Below, piece after piece: positions 8,549-18,889 of a DNA stretch of 64,000 nt; within the stretch, counting starts at the first letter, position 1; each line of letters begins with the position of its first letter. The position numbers and the translations under genes are program-made. Source of the stretch: Bactericera cockerelli. Taxonomy: Eukaryota > Arthropoda > Insecta > Hemiptera > Triozidae. The stretch spans positions 31,346,217 to 31,410,216 of the forward strand of contig CM044956.1 of assembly GCA_024516035.1 (NCBI GenBank), given 5' to 3'. Below the pieces are notes generated by a model. The model was not told where the DNA came from. It searched no databases and was given only the letters and a program-made list of their open reading frames with translations.

Positions 8549-11500
8549 ATGATGAGTAATATTACAGAGGTCATTCCAGATTTCCTACATCTGGAATGTA
8601 ATGAATTTGATTTTTTTCATGAATTAAAAGAATTTTGGAATAAACAAGGATTGTCCATTTTACATATGAATATTGCTGGTATTCGCAAGAATTTTAATGA
8701 TTTTATTCTTTCAATATCACCATTTTTAACAAATATTGATATAATTATTTTAACTGAAACACATTTTAATGATACAATGCCTTACTCTTTCTCTATTTCA
8801 GGATACACCAGCTATTTTACAACGCAGCAATTTAATGAATTCTCAGGTATAGCTATCTACGTACGAAATGACATTGACTCTAACGTACAAGAACTTACTG
8901 ACTTTACTAGAACAAATAGTTTACGACTTGACATTAAGATTAAAGACAAAATACTGACAATACTGACTATTTATAGATCACCAAGCAATAGTGCAACACT
9001 ATTTATTGAAGAATTAAATCAATTTTTGTCCCATATTACTGAACAAAAGTATATTATTATTGGTGATCTTAATATAAATATATTACAAGACAACATCACT
9101 GACATTGGACAAGACTATCTTGACACAATATACTCTTATAATTTCTTACCCTACATTACAAAACCAACACGTATAAAAATTAACAACAGACATAACACTG
9201 ATCAAACATATGTAACCTCATCATGCATCGACCACATACTATACAGAAGTAAAAATCAAACTGAAGACATATGTACAAGTATTATTAAAACTCACATTTC
9301 AGACCACTATTCCATAGCAGCAAAACTAAACTTAGACTACATTAGACCTGACGTAAGACAAGTGACTAAAACTTACAAATACATCAACTATGAACAATTA
9401 ACTGAACGAATTATGAATACAGACTGGAAAAGAATAACAGACTCTTCTGACGTAGAATATGCAGCTATGACTTTAACAACAATTATACAAAACACCATTG
9501 ACTCTTGTAGTGAAACTAGGACTTACTCTAACAAATGTACTCCACTTAAACCATGGATGACTCAAGGTCTCCTGAAATCCATCAGACATAGAGACAAACT
9601 TGCAAGACAGACAAAAAGACACCCACATAACCTAAGACTTTTACATTACTACAAACGAGTTAGGAATATACTATCTACCTCATTACGAATAGCAAAAAAT
9701 AACTACTACAAGACTAAAATTGACGAAAACAAAGAAGACAAACACAAAGTATGGACAATTATTAATGACATAATTGACAAGAACAAGAAAGACAATATTA
9801 TTAAAAACATTAAACATGATAACACTTTACATGACTGTCTGACCAATACCCGACATTGTGCCAATATAATGAACAATCATTTCAAAGATGTTGGAAAAAA
9901 TATCTCTGATAAAATTGAAAGACTCACCACTACTGAACAATATCACTTTAACGAATTAAACTTGACTCAAGACACTGAAAACAAATACTCTACTTTCTCA
10001 CTGACAACTTCAACTGAAATTTACAAAACAATTATGAAATTGAAAAACAGAACTACTCCAGGTCAAGACGGACTACAAACAAAAACACTTAAACATATTG
10101 CACCATACATAACTGAACCACTTAAACACGTAATTAACTTAAGTTTAGACAGTAGTACATTTCCTTCTTGCTACAAATCCAGTATAATTGTTCCTATTTA
10201 CAAGAAAGGAAACAGACAAGACTTGAATAACTACCGACCTATTTCCTTACAGACAAACTTCAGTAAAATACTTGAAAAATGTGTACAAAACCGACTTGAA
10301 TATTATTTGACAACAAACAACCTTTTAACTGACAAACAATATGGATTTCGACGTGGCATAGGTACTGAAGATGCATTACTTGACTTAACAACATACTTAC
10401 ATAGTAACATAGACCAGCGGTCGGCAACCTGGGGTCCGCGGACCCCCGGGGGTCCGCGAGAGCTAAATTGGGGGTCCGCGAAGCCATTTCAGGATTTAAA
10501 AAATAATTTTTTACCGTTATTAATTTGGGTAATGTTTTATTTTCGTTTTCTTGTTTCAATAAAGAACCAAATCCATTAAGAATCTTAATAACCATCTACC
10601 TACTTTTCTTTCATACCCCCCCGCCCCCACCCTTTTGTAAGGTGGGGGTCCCGTAAAAAAATTCTAGATAAGCTAGGGGTCCGCGTAGTTCAAAAGGTTG
10701 CCGACCGCTGACATAGACGACAATAAAAAAGTAATCGCCATTTTTCTTGACATTTCAAAAGCATATGACTCCATAAAACATTCGACATTACTGACACAAC
10801 TAAAAAAATTAGGACTAACAGACAAAGTACTTAAATGGTTTGACTCCTACTTGACTGACCGAACACAAAAACTGAAATTGAATTCTCAGTTATCTGAGAG
10901 TGTAGAGTGTCGTGCTTTTTCAATTCCGCAGGGTACAATACTTGGTCCTTGTTTGTTTAATTGTTTTATTAATTCTCTTCCTGGAATAAGCAAGGGTCAA
11001 GTATTTTGCTATGCAGATGACACAGTACTATGCTACTCATCAAATAACTGGGAAGAGACTCACCGACTCGCATCTACTGACCTGACAAACATTCAAAACT
11101 GGTATTTACAAATGTCCCTACAAATCAATCTTTCCAAGTCTCATTACATGACTATTTCATCAGACAAAAGAGGACAACCATTAACATCAACAATACAATT
11201 AACTGACATTGAAAACAAAACAATAACATTACAAAAACTGACAAACATACGTTACTTAGGTGTTACACTTGACGAAAACTTAAAATGGACAGCACATATT
11301 ACTTCACTTAAAAACAAACTACGATACTTGACTTATGTTTTCTACAACCTAAACCAAGTTTGTAATGATACACTACTTCGCGAAGTATATTTCGCGTTAG
11401 TTCAATCACTCTTACAATATTGTATCACAGCTTGGGGAGGGGCGTATGAAAATATAAAGACTCAACTTAGAAGGACTCAAAATATACTACTCAGAACTAT

Positions 11501-11849
11501 ACTAAAAAAAGACAGACTTTTTCATACTGACCAACTATACGAACTATTTAACGTTCCAACACTAGATGACATTTACATTTACAAAACAAGTACTTTCGCA
11601 ATAAAGAAAAAACATACCTGGACTATAAACCCTAACACATACACCACAAGACAGACTGGACAAATGATACAAACACTCAAACACAAATCACTGACAAAAA
11701 GACATTTTTCATACGTAGGTAGCAAAATTTTAAATGAGATACCTGAAGATATAAAGGACAATCCAATTTTAACAATTTTAAAATACAGACTGAAACAATG
11801 GCTGTCTATTAACAATAATAAAAATAAAATCTTAAATATTTTAAAATAA
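8549..11849 (+). pseudogene. LINE ORF2: endonuclease and reverse transcriptase, split by an insertion
   Basis: Translation begins MMSNITEVIPDFLH at 8549. The endonuclease/exonuclease/phosphatase domain spans residues about 35-260: N41 in HMNIAG, E70 in LTETHF, GDLN at 172-175, D228 in CIDHI, and SDHYS at 251-255. The reverse-transcriptase motifs follow: IVPIYKKG, NYRPISL and KQYGFRRGIGTEDALLDLT. The hAT MITE at 10415-10710 then breaks the frame. After it the frame resumes with IAIFLDISKAYDSIKH, IPQGTILGPCLFN and the catalytic YADD at 11010-11021, then RYLGVTLDENLKW and QYCITAWGG. Apart from the insertion and its 8-bp duplication (10711-10718), I see no other stop or frameshift. The LINE was therefore probably intact when the MITE landed. 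Confidence 0.85.
10407..10718. mobile_element. hAT-type MITE inside the LINE reverse transcriptase
   Basis: A 296-bp element (10415-10710) has terminal inverted repeats CAGCGGTCGGCAACCT / AGGTTGCCGACCGCTG (right end with one or two differences) and a perfect 8-bp target duplication ACATAGAC (10407-10414 and 10711-10718). It is GC-rich with repeated GGGGTCCGCG motifs and has no coding potential. An 8-bp duplication with CAG...CTG ends is typical of hAT elements. Confidence 0.9.
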
Positions 11850-11960
11850 CAATTTTTCCCTAATTATTTGAATGTATAAGTACTCAATAAAACAGACATA
11901 ACAATCAAAAACACTACACACATAACATAAAAAACATTTTTTAACATCTTCAAAATTTAT

Positions 11961-11991
<31 letters not shown>

Positions 11992-12037
11992 TTTAAACTA
12001 CAAGGACAGTTTTAAATAATAATATAATTATAATAAA

Positions 12038-12074
12038 AAGTGGCCTAACACATGCTTTGCATAATTGGCCACTT
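12038..12074 (+). other. Nested hairpin in the LINE 3' region
   Basis: AAGTGGCC (12038-12045) pairs perfectly with GGCCACTT (12067-12074). Inside the 21-base loop, ATGC-TTT-GCAT forms a second small hairpin. LINE reverse transcriptases often recognise 3' stem-loops, so this is a candidate recognition structure; the role is inference. Confidence 0.55.
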
Positions 12075-12184
12075 AACTTGCCATGTTCCTAATTTTCGTT
12101 TTATTAATAAGTTATTTTTTACATTTAAATTTTATTTATGAAGATGAAAGAATTTGTTCAATAAAAAATAATCTTTTGAAAGTA

Positions 12185-12215
<31 letters not shown>

Positions 12216-12216
<1 letters not shown>

Positions 12217-13616
12217 GAGCGGTTATCAGAATTATAACTCTCAAGAAGAGAATGTATGTCCGGGTGTTATTTCTTATTTTTTTAACCAATGAATCATTTT
12301 CTTAATCATAGCGTCCTCGGGTCAGCCTATACTGTGGATGTAACGTCCAATTATTGAATGTTAAAAGCAATTGAAAAAGCTAAAGAATATCAGGCGATTA
12401 TGAAATTATTTTATTTTAGGAGTTACTTTGAAGTGTAAAAAGTGATCAAGTTTAAAAGAAATTTCTCGGAATACAATCAGGAAATAGGGTAAAGACTGTT
12501 CAAGTTATTCAGGTCTGGTCATCACTATCGTGAAAAGGGAACATCTCGGTAAATATCGTTCATATAGAACCACTATAAAGTGTCAAGATACTCTTAACTT
12601 ACTGTACATATTTCTCAATAAAGGGCATAATTATCCATTGGATAACGTCCTAAGCATTCGATCAAATTTATTTAAAATATTTTTCTTTGATAGACATTGG
12701 GCAAAAACGATTTAACTCTGAACATGACTTCATATGGTACAAAGTATTAATGTTTGATAGCCTATTAGTAAAGATATGAGTTGTCTTGGTAGCTGGCCCG
12801 CTTATAAATCCATGAAAATTAAAGAAATTATTAGAAAGAACCTAATTTTCGCATAAGATGATAAGGCTTGGACCAGGCCTGGCTAGCGGTGTATGTACTT
12901 GTGTAAATACATTATTGAATTCTAATCATTTTTCCAATTGCATTGTTCTCAAAGCTTAAGTGATTCTGGGAAAAGATTTTTTAAACGAGGCATAGGTAGT
13001 ACGGAATCGTTTGACTTCGTAAACTCAAATTGCCTTACGCGATTATTGAGTAATTGTTCATTGATTTGACCTAGTGTGTTATGGGTCATCGATAATTAAG
13101 TATTGATACTAATTAATTAAAACAAACAGTCCATTATTCATTACATTCACAAGTGATCTCTGTAGTTTACTGATTTTAAAAACACCAAACATACACTGCT
13201 AGGTATGAACAGTAGGGCACATCATTTGCTTGTATTACTTGTGAATTTAATGCGTAAAATGTATCAATTTTATAGTATTTATAGTATCAATATTCTGAGA
13301 AAAAAAATTACAAAAAAACTTGAACTTTGCATTCCACACTGGTAACTCAGATGACAGTTAAAAAATAGGATGAATGAATAATTTTAATTTCGTATGACGT
13401 AGGGATACCATTGTACTACATTCCGGGAATCGAGAAACCAACCCCAATGATGTATTCACTTGCCAGGGTAACTACTTGTAGTTGTCACTTGTATTAACCT
13501 TAAACAGAAAGTAATAATCTGAATATTTTCTTTGAAAAGTAAAACCTACTTTTCAATTTCCTCCAATTTAATAAAAACGCGAGCACCTGTTAGCCAATAT
13601 CTCTGCCTCATTTCAG
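12216..13616. other. Intron sequence, nothing firm
   Basis: AT-rich intron leading to the acceptor of the 13617 exon. A short stretch near 12985-13020 faintly resembles a LINE reverse-transcriptase segment but is too short and degenerate to call. Confidence 0.5.
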
Positions 13617-13724
13617 CCCCCTCCTCCCCCGGACCCTGTCTCCCCATTCAAAGACTTCTTCAGTCCCAAAATGTCTCCTCCCCCAATCATTGGAGATGAT
13701 GAGGACCTCTCTGATCAAGAAATG
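13617..13724 (+). CDS. RhoGEF2: RhoGEF2 exon, proline-rich lead into the RGS-like domain
   Basis: A 108-bp exon (36 codons, phase 0 to 0) follows CTCATTTCAG and ends at a GTGAGT donor. It encodes PPPPPDPVSPFKDFFSPKMS and then PPPIIGDDEDLSDQEM. The polyproline run and the acidic EDLSDQE stretch immediately precede the RGS-like domain, which starts in the next exon. A proline-rich/acidic linker in that position is common in this GEF family. A poly-A/purine tract (13747-13803) follows in the intron. The phase mismatch with the 2865-3063 exon is described there. Confidence 0.85.
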
Positions 13725-14380
13725 GTGAGTTACAACTCGTGAATTGAGGAAAAAAAAAAATTAAATCCTAAAAAAGAAGAAAAAAAAAAAAAAAAAAAAA
13801 AAATGAAAACCAGTATAAGGTAAGAGGAATGAATTTCAATTTCGTTCACTGCTTGAGAGATACAATTACCCAATGCACCCATTTTTCCATCATGGCCTGG
13901 ATTCAAACTTTCTATTATGAAGTCCACTCTGCTAACCTCTGATTGCAGTCATATATTTTATTATTTTTAACAAAACGGCCGGAATATTTGCCAACAAAAG
14001 TACTAGAAATTCAAAGTGGAATTATTATACCTAAGCTTTCAATGTGAAATTGATGAAAAATATGCTACTTTTGCTAATGTACAAACATGAAAAGGTGCAC
14101 CTCTGCAAATCATATGCATTTAAAGATATGATAGTTAACTACCTACTTAAACTTACTTTTAATATTGTCAGTACACTTTGAACATATCAATGACAAAGCG
14201 ATCCTCAAGATGTCTTTGTTCAGAGAAATCTTGAGAATTTTTTGGTTATTTCTGTTACCTGTATAATAATGAAATATAAAATATTAGATGGAATTGACTC
14301 AAAATTAGCATTCACGTTGAATTAATTTCACAAGGAAGGCATAGAAAAAATCTTTTACTTCAAGTTTCTAGCATTTTCGC

Positions 14381-14478
14381 ACCTTTTGTTGTAGATCTGA
14401 CCCCCCCACCCCCCAAAATGGTCCATAATATATGTTTGTGGTTAACAGATTCACCTACTTTTTTGAATCACCCTGTAA
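14381..14478. repeat. Fragment of a mariner-like MITE
   Basis: This is a diverged copy of the right end of the 55176-55819 element. It shares GCACC(T/G)TTTGTT, a C-rich run, AATGGTCCA/AATTGGTCCA, and the terminus TTTTTTGAATCACCCTGTA. The left part is missing. Confidence 0.55.
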
Positions 14479-14613
14479 TGTGACAAACGACGAGTTCTTT
14501 TTCAACCCATGAAGGTTTTTGGATCTAAAACATTGAACACAGGTGTTGTAGAATTTAAAAGACTGTCTTTACGAGCGTTGTGCTAGTTCAGTTTATGATG
14601 TTGATAATTTCAG

Positions 14614-14826
14614 AATCAGTCAGGTGACCACGGGCCATTCAAGTCCCTGGCCAAGCTGTGGACTCACCACGCGTATCTGGCCGTCTTCCTCAATTACGTC
14701 ATCTCCAATGTGGACCCCTGCTCTCTCCTCTTCTACCTCATCACTGACCTGTTCAAGGAGGGAAACGCGAAGGAGATGAAGAAGTGGGCCTACGAGATCC
14801 ATTCTACATTCCTTGTACCCGGCGCT
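14614..14826 (+). CDS. RhoGEF2: RhoGEF2 exon, N-terminal part of the RGS-like (RH) domain
   Basis: A 213-bp exon (71 codons, phase 0 to 0) follows GATAATTTCAG and ends at GTAAGT. The product begins NQSGDHGPFKSLAKLWTHHA and continues YLAVFLNYVISNVDPCSLLF, then YLITDLFKEG and WAYEIHSTFLVPGA. This matches the start of the RGS-like domain of ARHGEF11/ARHGEF12: a Phe-Lys-Ser-Leu start, Ala-X-Leu-X-Val-Phe-Leu, Asp-Pro-X-X-Leu-Leu-Phe-Tyr-Leu, and an Ile-X-X-X-Phe-Leu ending at the domain's first subdomain. In the family this domain binds activated G-alpha12/13 at the plasma membrane and helps switch on Rho. This exon and the C1 exon are the strongest evidence for the gene's identity. Confidence 0.93.
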
Positions 14827-15082
14827 GTAAGTATCCATTCCACAATCTTTGTACCAGACTTAACCAGACGCTGCGCTGTATGTATCACGTCCCTCACATG
14901 ATTCTTTAGGGATCAGGTTTTTTGTGAATTATTATTAGACATACTTATTTTCATTTATACGTATTCAATGGCCCTCAGACAAGACAAAATGTTGTTATCT
15001 GATAATGTAACTACATAATATAGTCTTTTTTGATAAGGGACATAAAGGGTATTTACATTTCAATACTATTTAGATTTAATGG

Positions 15083-15240
15083 AGCCAGCGTCGCGTCGAT
15101 GGCGCGTTGAATGCACCGGTTCTCATGGGATCACTGAAGTTAAGCAACGTCCAGCGAGGTCAAGACTTCGTGATGCTGACATTCCGGCCAAACCTCGGCT
15201 GGGTGAGGTTAATGTGGGTAACAGTTTTGCGAATTTCTTA
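15083..15240 (+). repeat. 5S rRNA-headed SINE (SINE3-like)
   Basis: 15083-15175 aligns by eye with eukaryotic 5S rRNA: GTTGAATGCACCGGTTCTC, GATCACTGAAGTTAAGCAAC, GTCCAGCGAGGTCAAGACTT. These cover the internal promoter region (A box and C box area). The similarity stops near 15178 and passes into CTCGGCTGGGTGAGGTTAATG, the SINE body motif also seen at 6425 and 45600. It is therefore a 5S-derived retroposon, not a functional 5S gene. The overlapping open frame is not a gene. Confidence 0.65.
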
Positions 15241-15462
15241 CGTATAGAGGGTAACACCTTCATCGTATATGACTATACAGTTGAAAAACAACGTTAAACC
15301 TTAAGAAAACAAAAGATTGAAGGGATACTTTACCTGTGACTATTCTAAATGGTCGACTCCCAGTGTTTCCAACAACTTAGGGATCTTGGGATAATATTTT
15401 GAATAGAGGTTGTATGTTAGTATGTAAACTCACTTCTCAAATTTTATCAATCTCCATTTCAG

Positions 15463-15555
15463 CCTCTGAGACTGAGCAATGTAGATGAGAATGTAGCCAG
15501 GGAAATTGACGATGTGCTTACCAAAGACTTTGACAAGGAGGACATTATGAGAAAA
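15463..15555 (+). CDS. RhoGEF2: RhoGEF2 exon, RGS-like domain (middle)
   Basis: A 93-bp exon (31 codons, phase 0 to 0) follows TCTCCATTTCAG and ends at GTAAGT. It encodes PLRLSNVDENVAREIDDVLT and then KDFDKEDIMRK. In ARHGEF11/12 the same position holds a Pro-Leu-Arg-(Val/Leu) turn followed by a helix with Ile-Asp-X-X-Leu, so the alignment is convincing. It continues the RGS-like fold from the 14614 exon with no phase break. Confidence 0.9.
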
Positions 15556-16509
15556 GTAAGTACACTAGATCCTACAATCAAAACCTTCCAGACAACAGCT
15601 CTATATTCTATCACAACAGATTAAAAGATAAAATCCTTATCTAAAGGCATTAAAAATAGAATAACATTTGTGAACAAAATGGAACATTTCAGTACATATT
15701 CTATGTATACAACAGTATTTTTCTTTTACTGTGTTTTTTTCCCACTCATGTCGGGTCAAAAATTTTGTTATCATCTTCCTCATATTGAGTTGTTTGGTTT
15801 TGGCTCTGGCAAACTTACTTCCACATTTTACTAAGGCTGGTCGCGATGGCTTTCCTAACACCAACCATGTTAAAGGCGCTCAATACTTGTATTATTGTCC
15901 TTTAGACCAGACAAAGAAATTCACGAGTCATGCATGTTGACATTGATGGGTGAGTAGAAACAGAATTCAAATCGTTTCAGAAAGCAAAATGATTTGTCTT
16001 ATTTGCTCCTGATGCTATGATATAATCAAAATTAAATTACATTCTGTTATTCGAAAGATTCCAACTGGTACTAAACCGCTAGCAAAAGTGTCATGATTTT
16101 GTACTTCTTGATTACATCATTTTCTTCGCTTCCCCTTAATCGAAAAAATTATACTTCAAGGTTTTCCTCATATCACAGATATAGAAAGAGTAATTCTTTT
16201 ATTTAAAAAAAAAAATCGATTTTGACATTCTGTTTTACTCACCATTCATTGTCAGTTTGTGTCAGAAACCAAATAGCATAAATTATACTCTGAATTATGT
16301 TAGAAAAATTTCGTTAGGAGGTTATTATATATTTGTGTTTGTTCAATCACAAGAACGAGTTACTACCTACAGCGCAATACAATTAAATCACTACAGTTAT
16401 TTTATTAACTACAATTTTTATCAAGTAAAAGCTGTCGTCTAGGTTCTAATAAAAATAGTTTATTATATATTTTGTCTCAACATTTTAAATATTCTTTCTC
16501 TCTCGGTAG
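15556..16509. other. Intron, no feature seen
   Basis: AT-rich intron with scattered short open frames and no repeat family I recognise. Confidence 0.6.
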
Positions 16510-16703
16510 GTATTCCTCAAGGCTCGGCTCAAGCCCGAGAGGAACTGAACGAGCAACTAGCAGACTTTCCAGCAGAAGAGAACAGCAGGACTAGGCACCC
16601 TGTTTGGACCCTCCGACACTCAGCTAGACGAGACTGTGCATGACAAGAGCAAGGAGATCAAGATTATCGAGCAAATTTTGGTACCCAAACTGGAGCCCTT
16701 CAT
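16510..16703 (+). CDS. RhoGEF2: RhoGEF2 exon, RGS-like domain, with two compensating frameshifts
   Basis: The exon runs from a CTCGGTAG acceptor to a GTGAGT donor (194 bp, phase 0 to 2). It opens VFLKARLK in frame 1, then needs a 1-base insertion near 16531-16535 to read REELNEQLADF. It then has one extra base near 16567-16570 before returning to frame 1 as KRTAGLGTLFGPSD and IKIIEQILVPKLEPF. Read straight through, frame 1 hits TGA at 16546-16548. The family motif (Lys-Arg-X-X-Gly-Leu-Gly-X-Leu-X-Gly) is clear. The total length restores phase with the next exon, so the gene is probably sound and the two indels are either assembly errors or an unusual allele. Confidence 0.85.
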
Positions 16704-17419
16704 GTGAGTTTTGGTTGAATGTGGTTTTTAATAGTGGCTCTTAGAGGTTTTGTTCATTCCGAAAGTAAATCTATATATTTTAAATAAAGCAAATTCTACA
16801 AACCCAAATATGATGAAACCACCATAAAGAGTTATACACACTTTTCACAAAAACCGAGCTTCAATACGTATACGCATTCAAATAAGTAATGATGCAAAAC
16901 TTATCTGGATATCGCAGCATGGTTCTGATAAATTTTCCTACTTCAACCCATGTAGCAGCGGTACATGGTGAAAGTTTCATTCATTTTGCAAGAACTTAGA
17001 GAACATAAACTGGTTTATCTCAAAAATGAGCTACATCTACGAAGTATCTGAGCTTCCTACTCAAATGAAATTATGCTTATCTGTAATATTAGTACACATA
17101 ATATATCTGAAATAGTGTTCATAATAATCAAACCATGTCAGTAAAGTAAAGATGAAAATTTCAAATGATACTACGAAGAAAGTAGTAAATTCAGTTCTTT
17201 TTGACCTGTTTTCATAGACTGCTGAGCAAAAACTTAAAGTTTATGTGTACATTATTTTTTTGTTTTTTGATAACTTTCACTCTAAAAATACAGGTCATAG
17301 TACTCAGTGGTAAATATAAATGTAATGAAACATTTTTGATAAATAATAAAATTAAGTATCATTATTATGAATATCATTTAAAGTTGGTTCATTCTACACA
17401 GAGACGTTTTGATTTTCAG
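16704..17419. other. Intron, no feature seen
   Basis: Plain AT-rich intron ending in the GATTTTCAG acceptor of the next exon. Confidence 0.6.
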
Positions 17420-17603
17420 AGATGAAATGGAAAAAGAAATCATAGATGACAGACGCTACGCTACTCTAGCGGCCCTGGGCACCATCATGTCCAAGGTGTT
17501 TGGCGTGAGAGGCCCCCACTTCAGTTCCCTACTGGACCGGTGTCCTACCTTCGTGTCCAAAGAAAAATCCCTCAAAGCCCGTCTCATTGGACGCACGAGA
17601 AAG
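17420..17603 (+). CDS. RhoGEF2: RhoGEF2 exon, C-terminal end of the RGS-like domain
   Basis: A 184-bp exon follows TTGATTTTCAG and ends at GTAAGT. Its first base completes an Ile codon with the AT left by exon 16510, giving IDEMEKEIIDDRRYATLAAL and then GTIMSKVFGVRG. Aligned with ARHGEF11/12 this is the last helix of the RGS-like domain (a Tyr-X-X-His/Met-...-Gly-Ile/Val-Arg ending). The rest, PHFSSLLDRCPTFVSKEKSL and KARLIGRTRK, is a basic linker to the C1 domain. It ends in phase 0. The short internal open frames here are other-frame shadows. Confidence 0.92.
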
Positions 17604-17854
17604 GTAAGTTTCTTGGTTCTTCTATCATCTCAAAGTTTTCTTGTGACATGAATCGTTCCAAGGACCAGCTAACAAGATCACTTGGCGGTACCATGAAATT
17701 TAGACGTATGAAGAAGAAAAGGTCGTGCTCTCGAAAGGTCAAATTATAATTCCACATGTTTATTTATATGTTCTTATAACCCGAGTCAATCGTACCTTAC
17801 CTATGAAATATACAAGACCTGCTAGAGTAAAGGGACTTTTCAGTTTACCTCTAT

Positions 17855-18115
17855 CATAGCGTGTAGAAAAGTGAGGAAACGAACCCCAGTTGCATGGAAA
17901 CGCCACATAGCGCGACTCCATCGCAAAGGAGTAGAATATTTCCGCGGTCTATTTTTGTTATGTTTACATTATTTGATATGTTTATGTTTACATTTGATAC
18001 GGGGAATACATTTGTGAGGAACGAGGAGAGGAGACTCCCTTACGATACTAGCGCTGAGACCGCCACGATGCAGCCGCGGGGGTGGTTTCCACACTTCTTA
18101 TTTCTACACGCTATG
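17855..18115. mobile_element. MITE with 15-bp terminal inverted repeats
   Basis: The ends CATAGCGTGTAGAAA (17855) and TTTCTACACGCTATG (ending 18115) are perfect inverted repeats, and the homology continues more loosely inward. The flanks (CCTCTAT and CCTTTAT) may be a mutated target duplication. CATAG ends recall the P-type element at 20737, but the link is weak. Confidence 0.55.
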
Positions 18116-18401
18116 CCTTTATCTTAAGAAACCACATTCCAAAAAACTGTGCAACTGTCGTTGATAGTCTGAAAACCTCGAAATTTGCTCACTTTTCATT
18201 TATTCTTTGTAGAATAGCTCAGTGAAATGACGTATACGGTTAACCGTATAGACGGTCCTATTTCTATATTTGTACACTGGGACGGCTTCAAATTAGGTAT
18301 TTTACCAAAAATTGACAATTTTTTTTTTTTTTTACAATTTTTTATAGATGTATTTTACAACAAAGGTTATAAATTTTCACAAAAAAAAATTAATGTTGCA
18401 G

Positions 18402-18648
18402 GTTCAGTACCGCGGACACAACTTCGTGGCCCATCAGTACTTCTGCGTGACGTACTGCACGCACTGCCAGCTCATCATGTGGGGCATAGGGCCGCAGGGC
18501 ATGCAGTGCTCCAACTGCTTCGTGAACGTGCACCGGGGCTCGTGTGCCCGAGGCCTGGAGGAGAACTGCCCCGGCCCCATGCGCAACGAGAAGATATTCT
18601 CACGCATCATGATGCCGCGCCGCAAACCCTCGCGCGACTTTGCTGCAA
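18402..18648 (+). CDS. RhoGEF2: RhoGEF2 exon, C1 zinc-binding domain
   Basis: A 247-bp exon follows AATGTTGCAG and ends at GTGAGT (phase 0 to 1). It is markedly GC-rich compared with its surroundings. After VQYRG the C1 (phorbol-ester/DAG-type) ligands appear in order: H of HNF; twelve residues to C of YC; C-THC; thirteen residues (QLIMWGIGPQGMQ) to C-SN-C; FVNV-H; then C and seven residues to the last C. The His-to-Cys step (HRGSC) has three intervening residues where two are usual. The basic tail NEKIFSRIMMPRRKPSRDFA follows. Drosophila RhoGEF2 has a C1 domain between the RGS-like and DH domains, whereas vertebrate ARHGEF11/12 lack it; this supports the insect assignment. The domain probably helps membrane targeting. 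Confidence 0.93.
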
Positions 18649-18889
18649 GTGAGTATATAATAATAATAATAATAATAACAACAATAACCATCCTGGGTAC
18701 AGCCCACATTCTCAGAAAGTTTGGTGTGATTGAAAGCGATTTAGCTAACATCCAAAGAATATGTTTTATTCTCGATGTTAGTAATTTGTATTGTACGGAT
18801 AAAAAAATAAATTATCTTGCATTGTATGCCATAATAATAATAATATTGCCTTATTTATACTGCCCGATTAGGACTATTAAATTCCCATT

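Larger units (their letters stand above)
8426..12215 (+). mobile_element. Non-LTR retrotransposon (LINE) of the CR1/Jockey group
   Basis: The element runs from just after the 7929-8425 foldback to a 30-base poly(A) tail at 12186-12215. An AATAAA signal (12160-12165) lies about 21 bases before the tail. It has an endonuclease plus reverse-transcriptase ORF, no RNase H, and a 3' region containing a nested hairpin (12038-12074). No ORF1 is visible 5' of the main frame. The coding frame is interrupted by a hAT MITE (10415-10710), so this copy is no longer active. I found no clear target duplication. Clade placement is inferred from domain layout only. Confidence 0.8.

Noticed and set aside
12960..13080. 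Short KRGIGSTESFDF-like frame resembling LINE reverse transcriptase
   Set aside because: Only about ten residues match, and nothing on either side supports a LINE.
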